DNA of 10,550 nucleotides from Tardiphaga sp. (GTDB lineage: Bacteria; Pseudomonadota; Alphaproteobacteria; Rhizobiales; Xanthobacteraceae): contig JACMOT010000605.1 of assembly GCA_014377915.1 (NCBI GenBank), forward strand, positions 1 through 10,550, given 5' to 3'. Positions 1-6,817 of the stretch are shown here, in pieces. The first letter of the stretch is position 1, and every line of letters starts with the position of its first letter. Made by a program: the position numbers and the translations under genes. The notes beneath the pieces were generated by a model. The model was given only the letters and a program-made list of their open reading frames with translations, did not search any database and had not been told where the DNA came from.

Positions 1-1
1 C

Positions 2-277
<276 letters not shown>

Positions 278-280
278 GAA

Positions 281-367
281 GCGAATTGGGAGTAGCGAAT
301 GGCGAATAGTCAAATACGCCTTCTCTGCTCCCTCGTTCTACTCGCTATTCGCCATTCACTATTCGCA
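281..367. repeat. Heptamer-based inverted repeat between atpD and atpC
   Basis: Nearly the whole atpD-atpC spacer is a large hairpin. The left arm 290-309 pairs with the right arm 345-364 at 18 of 20 positions, with a 35-base loop. Both arms are built from phased 7-bp units. The left side reads GCGAATT (281), GGGAGTA (288), GCGAATG (295), GCGAATA (302). The right side reads ACTCGCT (340), ATTCGCC (347), ATTCACT (354), ATTCGCA (361), which is the same unit in inverted orientation. The right arm ends 11 bases before the atpC ATG, beside its weak AGG ribosome binding site (367-369). I recall similar GCGAATA-type repeats in Bradyrhizobium and Rhodopseudomonas spacers, but have not checked this. 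There is no U-tract, so it is not an ordinary terminator. Confidence 0.85.
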
Positions 368-375
368 GGTTTCTC

Positions 376-783
376 ATGCCCACCTTTCACTTCGATCTCG
401 TCTCGCCGGAAAAGCTCGCCTTCGCGGGTGAAGTCGATCAGGTCGATGTCCCCGGCCTCGAGGGCGATTTCGGCGTGATGGCCGGCCACTCTCCGATGGT
501 CGCAGCATTGCGCCCCGGCATCATGACCATCACCACCGGCACCACGAAGCAGATGATCATCGTGCTCGGCGGCCTCGCCGAAGTGAATGAAAAGGGCCTC
601 ACCGTGCTGGCCGACGTCGCCACCTCGATGCAGGATCTGGATCGCGCCGCGTTCGCCGACCAGATTGCCGCGATGGAAGCGAAGCTCGCCGAAAAGGAAG
701 GCTCTGTGCTCGACCGCGCCATCGAGCGCCTCGACCACTTCAAGGTCATCCAGCAGCACGTCAATTCGACGGCGATGCACTGA
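376..783 (+). CDS. atpC: ATP synthase F1 subunit epsilon
   Basis: This 135-residue protein is the epsilon subunit of the F1 central stalk. It couples gamma rotation to the c-ring and restrains ATP hydrolysis. Residues 1 to about 85 form the family's N-terminal beta-sandwich, with the conserved stretch [18 protein letters not shown] followed by [24 protein letters not shown]. Residues from about 88 onward form the helical C-terminal domain ([19 protein letters not shown] and onward). The length is normal for alphaproteobacteria. The ATG at 376 follows a weak AGG at 367-369 with 6-base spacing, and it is the only start that keeps the full beta-sandwich. It is co-directional with atpD and is the last gene of the operon. 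The hairpin just upstream could affect its translation relative to atpD, which is inference. Confidence 0.97.
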   Translation: MPTFHFDLVSPEKLAFAGEVDQVDVPGLEGDFGVMAGHSPMVAALRPGIMTITTGTTKQMIIVLGGLAEVNEKGLTVLADVATSMQDLDRAAFADQIAAMEAKLAEKEGSVLDRAIERLDHFKVIQQHVNSTAMH

Positions 784-789
784 CGAACC

Positions 790-925
790 TGTAGCCCGGA
801 TGAGGCGGAGCGGCGCTTGGCGTCGCGATGCCAATATCCGGGGCGGGACTTCAACAGATACGCCGATCCCCGAATATCGCTGCGCCGCCGCTCTGTGAGC
901 CCCGGCTAGGCTTATCCGGGCTACA
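790..925. repeat. REP/BIME-like palindromic element in a convergent junction
   Basis: This element starts 7 bases after the atpC stop and occupies most of the spacer before the convergent Nudix gene. The outer arms TGTAGCCCGGATGAG (790-804) and CTTATCCGGGCTACA (911-925) pair at 14 of 15 positions. An inner pair, ATATCCGGGG (834-843) with CCCCGAATAT (868-877), matches at 9 of 10. GC-rich segments between them also partly complement each other (AGCGGCG near 809 with CGCCGCT near 886). The motif GTAGCCCGGAT facing ATCCGGGCTAC resembles an abundant dispersed element that I recall from bradyrhizobial genomes; copy number cannot be tested here. It may serve as a bidirectional transcription stop or RNA-stabilising structure for atpC and the opposing Nudix gene, although no U-tract is present. 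Confidence 0.8.
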
Positions 926-944
926 TCACAGCTGGCACCAAGCC

Positions 945-1436
945 TTACGCGTACTTCGCAAAGCTCTCCGCCACCGCGCGATAGACGTCGCGCCGGAACG
1001 GCACGACAAGATCGGCGACGCGGTCGAGCCGTTCCCAGCGCCAGGCATCGAATTCCGCCGGCTGGTCATTGCGCGGCGTCAGCGGATCGACCTCCGAATC
1101 ATCTCCGGTAAATCGCAGCGCGAACCATTTCTGGCGCTGGCCGCGGAACCGCGCGAAGCGATGCCCGGGCCCGTCAAACGGGATGAAATCGTAGGTCAGC
1201 CAATCGGTTTCATCGAGATAATCGGCGTGGCTGACGCCGGTCTCTTCCCACAATTCGCGCATCACGGCCGCGCGGGGATCTTCATGCGCATCGATCCCGC
1301 CCTGCGGCATCTGCCATTCCAGCCCGGGCAGGATGATCTCCGGGCCGTCATCCTTGAAGCGGCGGCCGATCAGAACCTTGCCGTCGGCATTGAACAACGC
1401 GACACCCACATTGGGGCGATAGGGCCGGTCATCCAT
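945..1436 (-). CDS. rppH: RppH-type Nudix hydrolase (RNA pyrophosphohydrolase / dinucleoside polyphosphate hydrolase), copy 1
   Basis: This 163-residue Nudix hydrolase has RppH/NudH features. The N-terminal YRPNVGVALFN strand (6-16) matches the RppH pattern YRPNVGI. The Nudix box at residues 46-68 fits GX5EX7REUXEEXGU exactly, with G46, E52, R60, E61, E64, E65 and G67 in place. GQRQKWF and the C-terminal WRWE plus VVPFRRDVY follow. Family members remove pyrophosphate from the 5' triphosphate end of mRNA to trigger decay, or cleave diadenosine polyphosphates; the sequence cannot separate these activities. The start ATG (1434-1436) lies only 6 bases after the stop of the second Nudix gene, so the two are almost certainly co-transcribed. 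It converges on atpC across a palindromic element. No signal peptide, so cytoplasmic. Confidence 0.93.
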   Translation of the reverse strand: MDDRPYRPNVGVALFNADGKVLIGRRFKDDGPEIILPGLEWQMPQGGIDAHEDPRAAVMRELWEETGVSHADYLDETDWLTYDFIPFDGPGHRFARFRGQRQKWFALRFTGDDSEVDPLTPRNDQPAEFDAWRWERLDRVADLVVPFRRDVYRAVAESFAKYA

Positions 1437-1442
1437 GACGCG

Positions 1443-1946
1443 TCAATCGCCTGATAGTTTGAGGAATTCCCTCACCACCCGCTCATAGACCGGACGCTTG
1501 AACGGTACGATCAGGTCGGGCAGGTTCTTCATCGGCTCCCAGCGCCATTTGATGAATTCAGGCTTATGGCCACCGCCGGGCGCCACCACGTTGATCTCGT
1601 TATCGTCGCCGGTGAAGCGCACCGCGAACCATTTCTGGCGCTGGCCGCGGTAACGGCCCTTCCAGGTGCGCCCGGCCACCGTGCGCGGAATGTCGTAGAT
1701 CAGCCAGTCCGGCACTTCGCCGAGCTTCTCGACCGATCGCACGCTGGTCTCTTCATAGAGCTCGCGCTTCGCCGCCTCCCAGGTGTCCTCGCCGGGATCG
1801 ACACCGCCCTGCGGCATCTGCCAGACATGGGTTTCATCGACATGTTCGATGCCGCCGGCGCGGCGGCCGACAAACACGAGCCCTTGCGGGTTGATCAGCA
1901 TCATTCCGACGCAGGTTCGATAGGGCAGATCTTCGTAGCGCGCCAT
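1443..1946 (-). CDS. rppH: RppH-type Nudix hydrolase, copy 2, with a variant Nudix box
   Basis: This 167-residue Nudix hydrolase is a paralogue of the next gene downstream: both have MPQGG(I/V)D, GQRQKWFA(L/V)RFTGDD, WRWE and a VPF(K/R)R.VY C-terminus. The Nudix box at residues 47-69 keeps the metal-binding E62, E65 and E66, but the usual Gly near its end is Ser68 (EETSV instead of EETGV). Otherwise it matches RppH, so RNA 5'-pyrophosphate or dinucleoside polyphosphate hydrolysis is the expected reaction. I chose the ATG at 1946 (protein begins [14 protein letters not shown]) because it puts the usual short lead before the YR..VG strand. An in-frame GTG at 2012 would start just beyond a hairpin arm and add a Cys-rich segment with no family counterpart. 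It lies 81 bases after the YibQ-like gene. Confidence 0.9.
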   Translation of the reverse strand: MARYEDLPYRTCVGMMLINPQGLVFVGRRAGGIEHVDETHVWQMPQGGVDPGEDTWEAAKRELYEETSVRSVEKLGEVPDWLIYDIPRTVAGRTWKGRYRGQRQKWFAVRFTGDDNEINVVAPGGGHKPEFIKWRWEPMKNLPDLIVPFKRPVYERVVREFLKLSGD

Positions 1947-1990
1947 TCCGTCAATGCCTCTCGCGTCGTTCCGAGCACAGTTTACGCAGC

Positions 1991-2009
1991 GATTCGGTTG
2001 TGCCGAATT
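1991..2009 (-). other. Short perfect hairpin after the YibQ-like gene
   Basis: ATTCGG (1992-1997) and CCGAAT (2003-2008) form a perfect 6-bp stem with a 5-base loop, extendable by one G-T pair. It lies about 20 bases past the stop of the YibQ-like gene and about 45 bases before the ATG of the second Nudix gene, on the transcript sense strand. No U-tract follows on the minus strand, so this is not a strong intrinsic terminator. It could be a weak pause or processing site between the two genes, or chance. Confidence 0.35.
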
Positions 2010-2027
2010 CACCCTAGCCCAAACACG

Positions 2028-3224
2028 CTAGCCTGATTTTGATTTCAGCATCGCCGTTGTCAATGGCACCAGCAGCAGACCGCGGCCTTCGAGCAATTTC
2101 GCCCAGGCGCCGATGCGATCGATCGAAATCGGCAGCGCCGATGCCATCCCTACCGCCACACCGCGTTCCCGGGCGAGGCTTTCGAGCTGCGACAGCGCCT
2201 TGTCGATGTCCGCCAACGTCGGAACCACATCGATGATGACGTCGGCGCGCGCGAACGGCATCCCCTGCCCCTCGGCTGCGGCCGCAGCGACGCTGCGCGG
2301 CGACGCGCCGTCGTCGAAGAATGCCAATCCCCGTTTCCCGGCATCGCGCACCACCGGTTGCATCGCACCCTCAGTCGCGACGAAGCGACCGCCCATGAAA
2401 TTGGCGACGCCGACATAGCCCTGAAAACGGCTCATATGCCATTGCATGCGGTCGAGGTTCTGCTCGGCGGTCGCGGTTGCCAGCAGCGTTTGCGGGCCGG
2501 GATCATTATCGGGATAATCGAACGGCTCCATCGGGATCTGCAACAGCACCTCATGGCGCTGCATGCGGGCGCGCTCCACCAGTTTGCCAGGGTCCGAGCC
2601 ATAGGGCGTGAAGCCCAGCGTCACGGCGGCCGGCAGTTTCATGATGGCATCCGTGGTCCGGGCGGCGCCCACTCCCAGCCCGCCGATCACAATGGCAATG
2701 CTCGGCATCTTCATCGCCCTGGCGCGGTCGAGATCGCTGCCGGCGGCATAGGCGTTGACCGACTTCAAGCCGTCAGCGGCGATCGGGACCATGCCATGGC
2801 GGGTTTTCTCGAGCAGCTTCGGATTGATATTAGCCATCATCGGAGGTGGCGCATTGGCGTCGAGCGCCTCGGACGTATCTGCCGAGACCACGACGTCGCG
2901 GCGCGCTCCGCTGGAGCCATCGATGATGGTAATCGTCTTCTGACCGCCCACTTCCGGCGCCTTCGGCAGTTCGGCGGCGCGCTTGATCTCGACCGGCGGC
3001 GCAGCGGCCTTGTCATCGGCCGCCGGCGGCTTCAGCGCGACGCGGGCGACGGGTTCACCGCCCAGCGGATTGTCGTTGAAGACAGCAAAACCAAGGAAGC
3101 CGAGCAGAAACAGCCCGAGAATACCGACCAATGCCTGGGGCCCGGAAAATGGCAGCCGGAACCGGCGCTTGCGCGTCAGTTTTTGTCCAAGCGGGGTGCT
3201 CAGATCGTCCGTCGACACCGCCAT
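2028..3224 (-). CDS. Divergent polysaccharide deacetylase family protein (YibQ/DUF610-like), membrane anchored
   Basis: This protein of about 398 residues has a basic cytoplasmic N-terminus (KLTRKRRFRLPF), one transmembrane helix (about 31-49), an Ala/Pro-rich linker, and a deacetylase-like domain from about 174 to the C-terminus. The family is recognisable from PSIAIVI..LG, LPAAVTLGFTPY, MEPFDYPDNDPGP (232-244) and YVGV.N.MG (270-278). The usual Asp pair after the first strand is Gly-Gly (181-182), and the His expected in NHMG is Phe276, so catalysis looks lost. In enterobacteria yibQ follows envC; here ctpA lies between, consistent with an envelope role. Start: a GGAGG (3227-3231) is only 2 bases from the ATG at 3224 but 8 bases from an in-frame GTG at 3218, so the protein may begin (V)STDDL. 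A longer reading to 3320 would begin inside the ctpA terminator and is unlikely. Confidence 0.88.
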   Translation of the reverse strand: MAVSTDDLSTPLGQKLTRKRRFRLPFSGPQALVGILGLFLLGFLGFAVFNDNPLGGEPVARVALKPPAADDKAAAPPVEIKRAAELPKAPEVGGQKTITIIDGSSGARRDVVVSADTSEALDANAPPPMMANINPKLLEKTRHGMVPIAADGLKSVNAYAAGSDLDRARAMKMPSIAIVIGGLGVGAARTTDAIMKLPAAVTLGFTPYGSDPGKLVERARMQRHEVLLQIPMEPFDYPDNDPGPQTLLATATAEQNLDRMQWHMSRFQGYVGVANFMGGRFVATEGAMQPVVRDAGKRGLAFFDDGASPRSVAAAAAEGQGMPFARADVIIDVVPTLADIDKALSQLESLARERGVAVGMASALPISIDRIGAWAKLLEGRGLLLVPLTTAMLKSKSG

Positions 3225-3317
3225 TACCTCCGAATCAGCGGCCGAGGATACCACGCCGCGCAGCGGCGGATGCATGGTCTGGCCCAGTGACCGGGCGCAG
3301 ATGAACCAAAGCACCAA

Positions 3318-3343
3318 CAAAAAGGGCGGCCCGCAGGCCGCCC
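3318..3343 (-). terminator. Rho-independent terminator after ctpA
   Basis: Read on the minus strand, GGGCGGCC (complement of 3336-3343) and GGCCGCCC (complement of 3324-3331) form a perfect 8-bp GC-only stem with a 4-base loop (3332-3335), followed by TTTTTG (3318-3323). It lies 25 bases beyond the ctpA stop. This is a textbook intrinsic terminator and marks the end of the operon ending in ctpA. It implies that the YibQ-like gene has its own promoter in the roughly 90 bases between it and this site, or is reached by read-through; I could not identify a convincing promoter there. Confidence 0.92.
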
Positions 3344-3368
3344 AATTCGCCAGGACTGTTATGGCCGG

Positions 3369-4748
3369 TCAGTTCGGCTTGGCTTCCGGCTTGTCGGCGG
3401 CCGGCTTCTCGGCGGTCTGCTTGTCATCCGCAGCCGGCGTAACGGTTGCGTTGGAGGTTACCTTGACGCCATGCAGCAGATCGGCGGCGGCCTTCAGGGC
3501 CTTGTCGTTCTTGGCGTCCGGCGGCACGTAGGACTGCGAGCCGGTCTTCTCGTCACCATCGTTCTTCAGATGACCGCGCAAGGAGGCTTCGCCCTTTGTG
3601 TCGGTGCGTGACTTTAGCTCATCCGGCACGTCCTGCAGGATCTCGATGTCCGGCACGATGCCCTTGGCCTGGATCGACTTGCCCGACGGCGTGAAGTAGC
3701 GCGCCGTGGTCAGCCGCAGCGCGCCGTTGCCGGAGCCGAGCGGGATGATGGTCTGCACCGAGCCCTTGCCGAACGACCGAGTGCCGATGGTGGTGGCGCG
3801 CTTGTGGTCCTGCAGCGCACCGGCGACGATTTCCGACGCCGAAGCCGAGCCGCCATTGATCAGCACGACCACCGGCTTGCCCTTGGTGAGATCTCCGGCA
3901 TGCGCGGTGCGGCGCTGGGTTTCCTCGGCATTGCGGCCGCGGGTCGAAACGATCTCGCCGCGCTCCAGGAAGGCGTCGGACACCGTCACGGCTTCTTCCA
4001 GCAGACCGCCGGGATTGTTCCGCAGATCGATGATGAAGCCCTTGATCTTGTCGCTGCCGATCGCCGCGGTCTGCGCCGCGATCTCGCGCTTCAGGCCTTC
4101 GGTGGTCTGTTCGTTGAAGGTGGTGATGCGGATATAGGCGATGTCATCGCTTTCGACGCGCGCGCGCACCGAGCGGACGCGGATGTTGTCGCGCACCAAG
4201 GTGACGTCGAGCGGATCGTCCTTGCCCTTGCGGACGATCTTCAGCTTGATTTTGGTGTTGACCGGGCCGCGCATCTTCTCGACGGCCTGGTTCAGGGTCA
4301 GGCCCTGCACCGCTTCATCGTCGAGGCTGGTGATGATGTCGTTGGCCATGATGCCGGCCTTGGAGGCCGGGGTATCGTCGATCGGCGACACCACCTTGAT
4401 CAGGCCGTCTTCCATGGTGACTTCGATGCCGAGGCCGCCGAACTCGCCGCGGGTCTGCACCTGCATATCGCGAAAACTCTTGGCATCCATGTAGCTGGAA
4501 TGCGGATCGAGTCCGGTCAGCATTCCGGAGATCGCGGACTCCACCAGCTTGCTGTCGTCGGGCTTCTCGACATAGTCGCTGCGAACCCGCTCGAACACGT
4601 CGCCGAACAGGTTGAGCTGGCGATAGGTGTCCGAGGTCGCAGCGCGCGCGCTGGTCCCCATGAACACCGCGCGGGGTTGGGTGACGAACAGCGTCAAGGC
4701 CGCGCCGGTCGCAGCACTCAGCAGGATTATTGAAGTCTTGCGCATCAT
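3369..4748 (-). CDS. ctpA: Carboxy-terminal processing protease CtpA (S41 family)
   Basis: This 459-residue periplasmic serine protease cleaves near protein C-termini; family members process envelope proteins and turn over peptidoglycan hydrolases. An N-terminal hydrophobic segment (about 3-23) is a signal peptide or anchor. A PDZ domain (about 101-173) begins GEFGGLGIEV. The S41 catalytic domain follows, with IKGFIIDLRNNPGGLL (236-251), the catalytic Ser303 in GGSASASE, and Lys328 and Gln332 in SFGKGSVQ; the Ser-Lys spacing of 25 is the family norm. The C-terminus is a Lys/Ala/Pro/Glu-rich tail of about 30 residues. I chose the ATG at 4748 because it overlaps the envC stop as ATGA, a sign of translational coupling; a longer reading to 4784 would add a strongly basic stretch inside envC. 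The terminator at 3318-3343 follows. Confidence 0.95.
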   Translation of the reverse strand: MMRKTSIILLSAATGAALTLFVTQPRAVFMGTSARAATSDTYRQLNLFGDVFERVRSDYVEKPDDSKLVESAISGMLTGLDPHSSYMDAKSFRDMQVQTRGEFGGLGIEVTMEDGLIKVVSPIDDTPASKAGIMANDIITSLDDEAVQGLTLNQAVEKMRGPVNTKIKLKIVRKGKDDPLDVTLVRDNIRVRSVRARVESDDIAYIRITTFNEQTTEGLKREIAAQTAAIGSDKIKGFIIDLRNNPGGLLEEAVTVSDAFLERGEIVSTRGRNAEETQRRTAHAGDLTKGKPVVVLINGGSASASEIVAGALQDHKRATTIGTRSFGKGSVQTIIPLGSGNGALRLTTARYFTPSGKSIQAKGIVPDIEILQDVPDELKSRTDTKGEASLRGHLKNDGDEKTGSQSYVPPDAKNDKALKAAADLLHGVKVTSNATVTPAADDKQTAEKPAADKPEAKPN

Positions 4749-6130
4749 CCGCGAACCTTTTCGCCTTCGTTTGCGGCCCACCATGGGCCAGGATCAATGG
4801 GAGTGCCGTCCTTACGGAACTCGATATAGAGCACGGGCTGGCTGGCATTGGTCGCAATGACGGAAGCTACCCGGGATGTCGACCCCATGACAGCGACCGG
4901 CTCCCCCGTCAGGACGAACTGACCAATGTTCACCGATATGCGCTCCATCCCGGCGATCAACACATGATACCCGCCACCGGCGTTGAGGATCAAGAGTTGT
5001 CCATAGCTGCGGAACGGGCCTGAATAGACAACCCAGCCATCACACGGGGTTGTGACCTGGGCGCCGGCACGCGCGGCCAGGGAAATGCCCTTTTCGACGC
5101 CACCGACACCGTCGGAACCACCAAAGGTGCGGATTTTCACACCGTTAACCGGCAGAGCAAACAAACCCTTGGCCGAGGCGAACGCGATGGCCGGGCTCAA
5201 CCGGCCGGGATCCTTCAGGCCGCCGACATTGGGACGACCATTGCTGAGCGCGGCCGGCACGCCCTTCAGGTCGGCGGTCGCCGCCGCCTTCGAGGCCACC
5301 TTGGAGTCCTGCTCCATCTTGGCGATCAACCCCTGCAGGCTGTCGACCTGGCGCGACAGCGCCAGCGCGCGCGCGGCTTCCGCTTCCATGTCCTTCTCGG
5401 CGGCGCTCTGCTTCTTCTGCCGCTCGTCCGTGAGGGCGGCGAGACGAGTCTGATCGTCTCTCAGCTTGTCGCGGTCGATCGCGAGCTGATCGCGTTCGAC
5501 CGCGATGACCTTGCGCACGCTGAGCAGCTCATTGAGATTATCCACCAGCCGGGCCGCGCGGGCGCGCATGTCGGGGACGACGGAACCGAGCAGCATCGCG
5601 GTTCGCAGCGAGGTCAGCGCATCTTCCGGACGCACGAACAGAGCCGGCGGCGCGCGGCGGCCGGCGCGCTGCAGCGCCGACAGCACCTCGACGATCTCGG
5701 CGCGGCGCGATTCCAGTAGGCTACGGGCCTGTGCCTCGCGGGCGTCGAGCGGACGCAGGCGGGCCTCGGCATCGTCGATGCGGGTTTCGATGCCGCGCGC
5801 GCGGGCGGCGATATCGATCAGTTGCTGGCTGAGCTTGCCGCGATCCTGACCGAGCGCGGCGATATCCGCCTTGAGTTTTTCCTGCAGCTCGGCGGCGTTT
5901 TTCTGCTGCGCCCGCGCTGCCTGGAGGTCCTGTTCACGTTGCCGGATGATATCGGGAGACGTTGAATTAATTGGCTGCGCCGGAACGGTGACTTGGGCGC
6001 CAGCCGGGGACGTCACCGCGACGACCAGACCTATCGACCATACCGCCACCGCCAACGCCACCGCCACAGCCTGCGACGGTCCGCGGCGCACGGTATCGCG
6101 ACAGGGAATATGGGGCCGCGGAGACTGCAT
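4745..6130 (-). CDS. envC: EnvC-like murein hydrolase activator with degenerate LytM (M23) domain
   Basis: This 461-residue exported protein has a signal peptide (1-45, ending SPAGA before Gln46), long coiled-coil regions (about 61-120 and 190-280) and a C-terminal LytM/M23 domain (about 324-451). EnvC proteins bind the divisome through their coiled coil and activate periplasmic amidases that split septal peptidoglycan. The LytM metal ligands are missing: the region expected to carry His and Asp reads KGISLAARAG (347-356), and the HxH region reads GYHVLIAGM. This degeneracy is also seen in E. coli EnvC. The end LYIEFRKDGTPIDPGPWW (434-451) is strongly EnvC-like. Start: ATG at 6130 is used, 26 bases after the rlmH stop. 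A TTG at 6160 overlapping that stop as TTGA is the alternative and would add 10 residues. It overlaps ctpA by 4 bases. Confidence 0.92.
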   Translation of the reverse strand: MQSPRPHIPCRDTVRRGPSQAVAVALAVAVWSIGLVVAVTSPAGAQVTVPAQPINSTSPDIIRQREQDLQAARAQQKNAAELQEKLKADIAALGQDRGKLSQQLIDIAARARGIETRIDDAEARLRPLDAREAQARSLLESRRAEIVEVLSALQRAGRRAPPALFVRPEDALTSLRTAMLLGSVVPDMRARAARLVDNLNELLSVRKVIAVERDQLAIDRDKLRDDQTRLAALTDERQKKQSAAEKDMEAEAARALALSRQVDSLQGLIAKMEQDSKVASKAAATADLKGVPAALSNGRPNVGGLKDPGRLSPAIAFASAKGLFALPVNGVKIRTFGGSDGVGGVEKGISLAARAGAQVTTPCDGWVVYSGPFRSYGQLLILNAGGGYHVLIAGMERISVNIGQFVLTGEPVAVMGSTSRVASVIATNASQPVLYIEFRKDGTPIDPGPWWAANEGEKVRG

Positions 6131-6156
6131 CAGTCGATCGTCGCCTGTAATAGGTT

Positions 6157-6639
6157 TCAAACGCGGTGATACGGGTGGCCCGATAAAATTGTCGCCGCCC
6201 GGTAAATCTGTTCCAAAAGCATGACGCGAACCATTTGATGCGGCCAGGTCGCCGAGCCGAATGCAATACTCAGTCTGGCTGTGCGCCGCAATTCGGGCGA
6301 AAGTCCGTCCGCGCCGCCGATCAGAAAAATAGTCTGCGGCACCGACTCATCCCGCCACTTACCAAGATGCCGCGCAAAGCTGGCGCTGTCGATGCTGCTA
6401 CCGCGCTCGTCCAGCGCAACGAGGACGGCCTTTTCCGGAACCAACGCCGACATCGCGGCGCCTTCCTCGGCGATGCGGGTGACCGCATCGCGGGCGCGGC
6501 TTTCCGAAATTTCATGAATCGCCAGACCGCGAAAACCGAGTTTGCGGCCGATATCGTCGAAGCGAATGCGATAGCGCTCCGCCAGCTCACGCTCCGGGCC
6601 CTGCTTGAGCTTGCCGATCGAGATCACAACGAGATGCAT
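6157..6639 (-). CDS. rlmH: 23S rRNA (pseudouridine1915-N3)-methyltransferase RlmH
   Basis: This 160-residue SPOUT-class methyltransferase uses S-adenosylmethionine to methylate pseudouridine 1915 in helix 69 of 23S rRNA, acting on assembled 70S ribosomes. The N-terminus MHLVVISIGKLKQGPE is the family start. The cofactor-binding knot carries FLIGGADGL (105-113). The C-terminal knot carries TWPHQMVRVMLLEQIYRA (131-148) and ends GHPYHR (154-159), all diagnostic. Length and start match the family. The stop TGA at 6157-6159 lies 26 bases before the envC ATG, or overlaps a possible envC TTG. It lies downstream of rsfS, the usual partner, separated by 178 bases that contain two hairpins. No strong Shine-Dalgarno sequence precedes the ATG. 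Confidence 0.97.
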   Translation of the reverse strand: MHLVVISIGKLKQGPERELAERYRIRFDDIGRKLGFRGLAIHEISESRARDAVTRIAEEGAAMSALVPEKAVLVALDERGSSIDSASFARHLGKWRDESVPQTIFLIGGADGLSPELRRTARLSIAFGSATWPHQMVRVMLLEQIYRAATILSGHPYHRV

Positions 6640-6680
6640 CGGCGAAAGATTCAGGTTGGAGGTTTTGGCGTCGTTAGATA

Positions 6681-6729
6681 CCGGCGCTCCGGGCGCGATG
6701 CGCTACGCCGTCTTGCTTCGTCGCGCCGG
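6681..6729. other. Alternative-pairing hairpin in the rsfS-rlmH spacer
   Basis: Two left arms compete for one right arm. CCGGCGC (6681-6687) pairs perfectly with GCGCCGG (6723-6729). GGCGCGATG (6692-6700) pairs with CGTCGCGCC (6719-6727) at 8 of 9 positions plus one wobble. The two stems share bases 6723-6727 and cannot form together. The site is about 40 bases upstream of the rlmH start on the transcript strand. A regulatory switch is possible, but in DNA this GC-rich such pairing can arise by chance. Confidence 0.4.
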
Positions 6730-6766
6730 GGCCGTAACAGACTTTGGTGCCTGACGCAGCCGCATT

Positions 6767-6801
6767 GATGCGCGGCAGCGTGAAGCACGCCGCGGCGCAT
6801 C
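6767..6801. other. Two-tier hairpin just after rsfS
   Basis: GATGCGC (6767-6773) pairs perfectly with GCGCATC (6795-6801), enclosing a symmetric 4/4 internal loop and a second perfect stem GCGTG (6778-6782) with CACGC (6786-6790) around a 3-base loop. The structure lies 17-51 bases past the rsfS stop on the minus strand. There is no U-tract, so it is more likely an RNA-processing or stability element, or a leftover of a dispersed repeat, than an intrinsic terminator. Confidence 0.45.
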
Positions 6802-6817
6802 CGGGACAGGCAGCTGC

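Noticed and set aside
281..367. Possible CRISPR-like or intrinsic terminator reading of the heptamer repeat
   Set aside because: The units are 7 bp with no unique spacers, and no run of T follows either arm, so neither reading fits; it is reported as an inverted repeat instead.
3284..3297. 14-base string CCAGTGACCGGGCG shared with 7654-7667
   Set aside because: The second copy lies inside nadD coding sequence. A single 14-base match in GC-rich DNA is weak, and no third copy or regulatory context was seen.
3225..3320. Longer N-terminus for the YibQ-like protein starting at 3320
   Set aside because: That start lies inside the U-tract of the ctpA terminator, and the added residues precede the basic segment and membrane helix without resembling the family.
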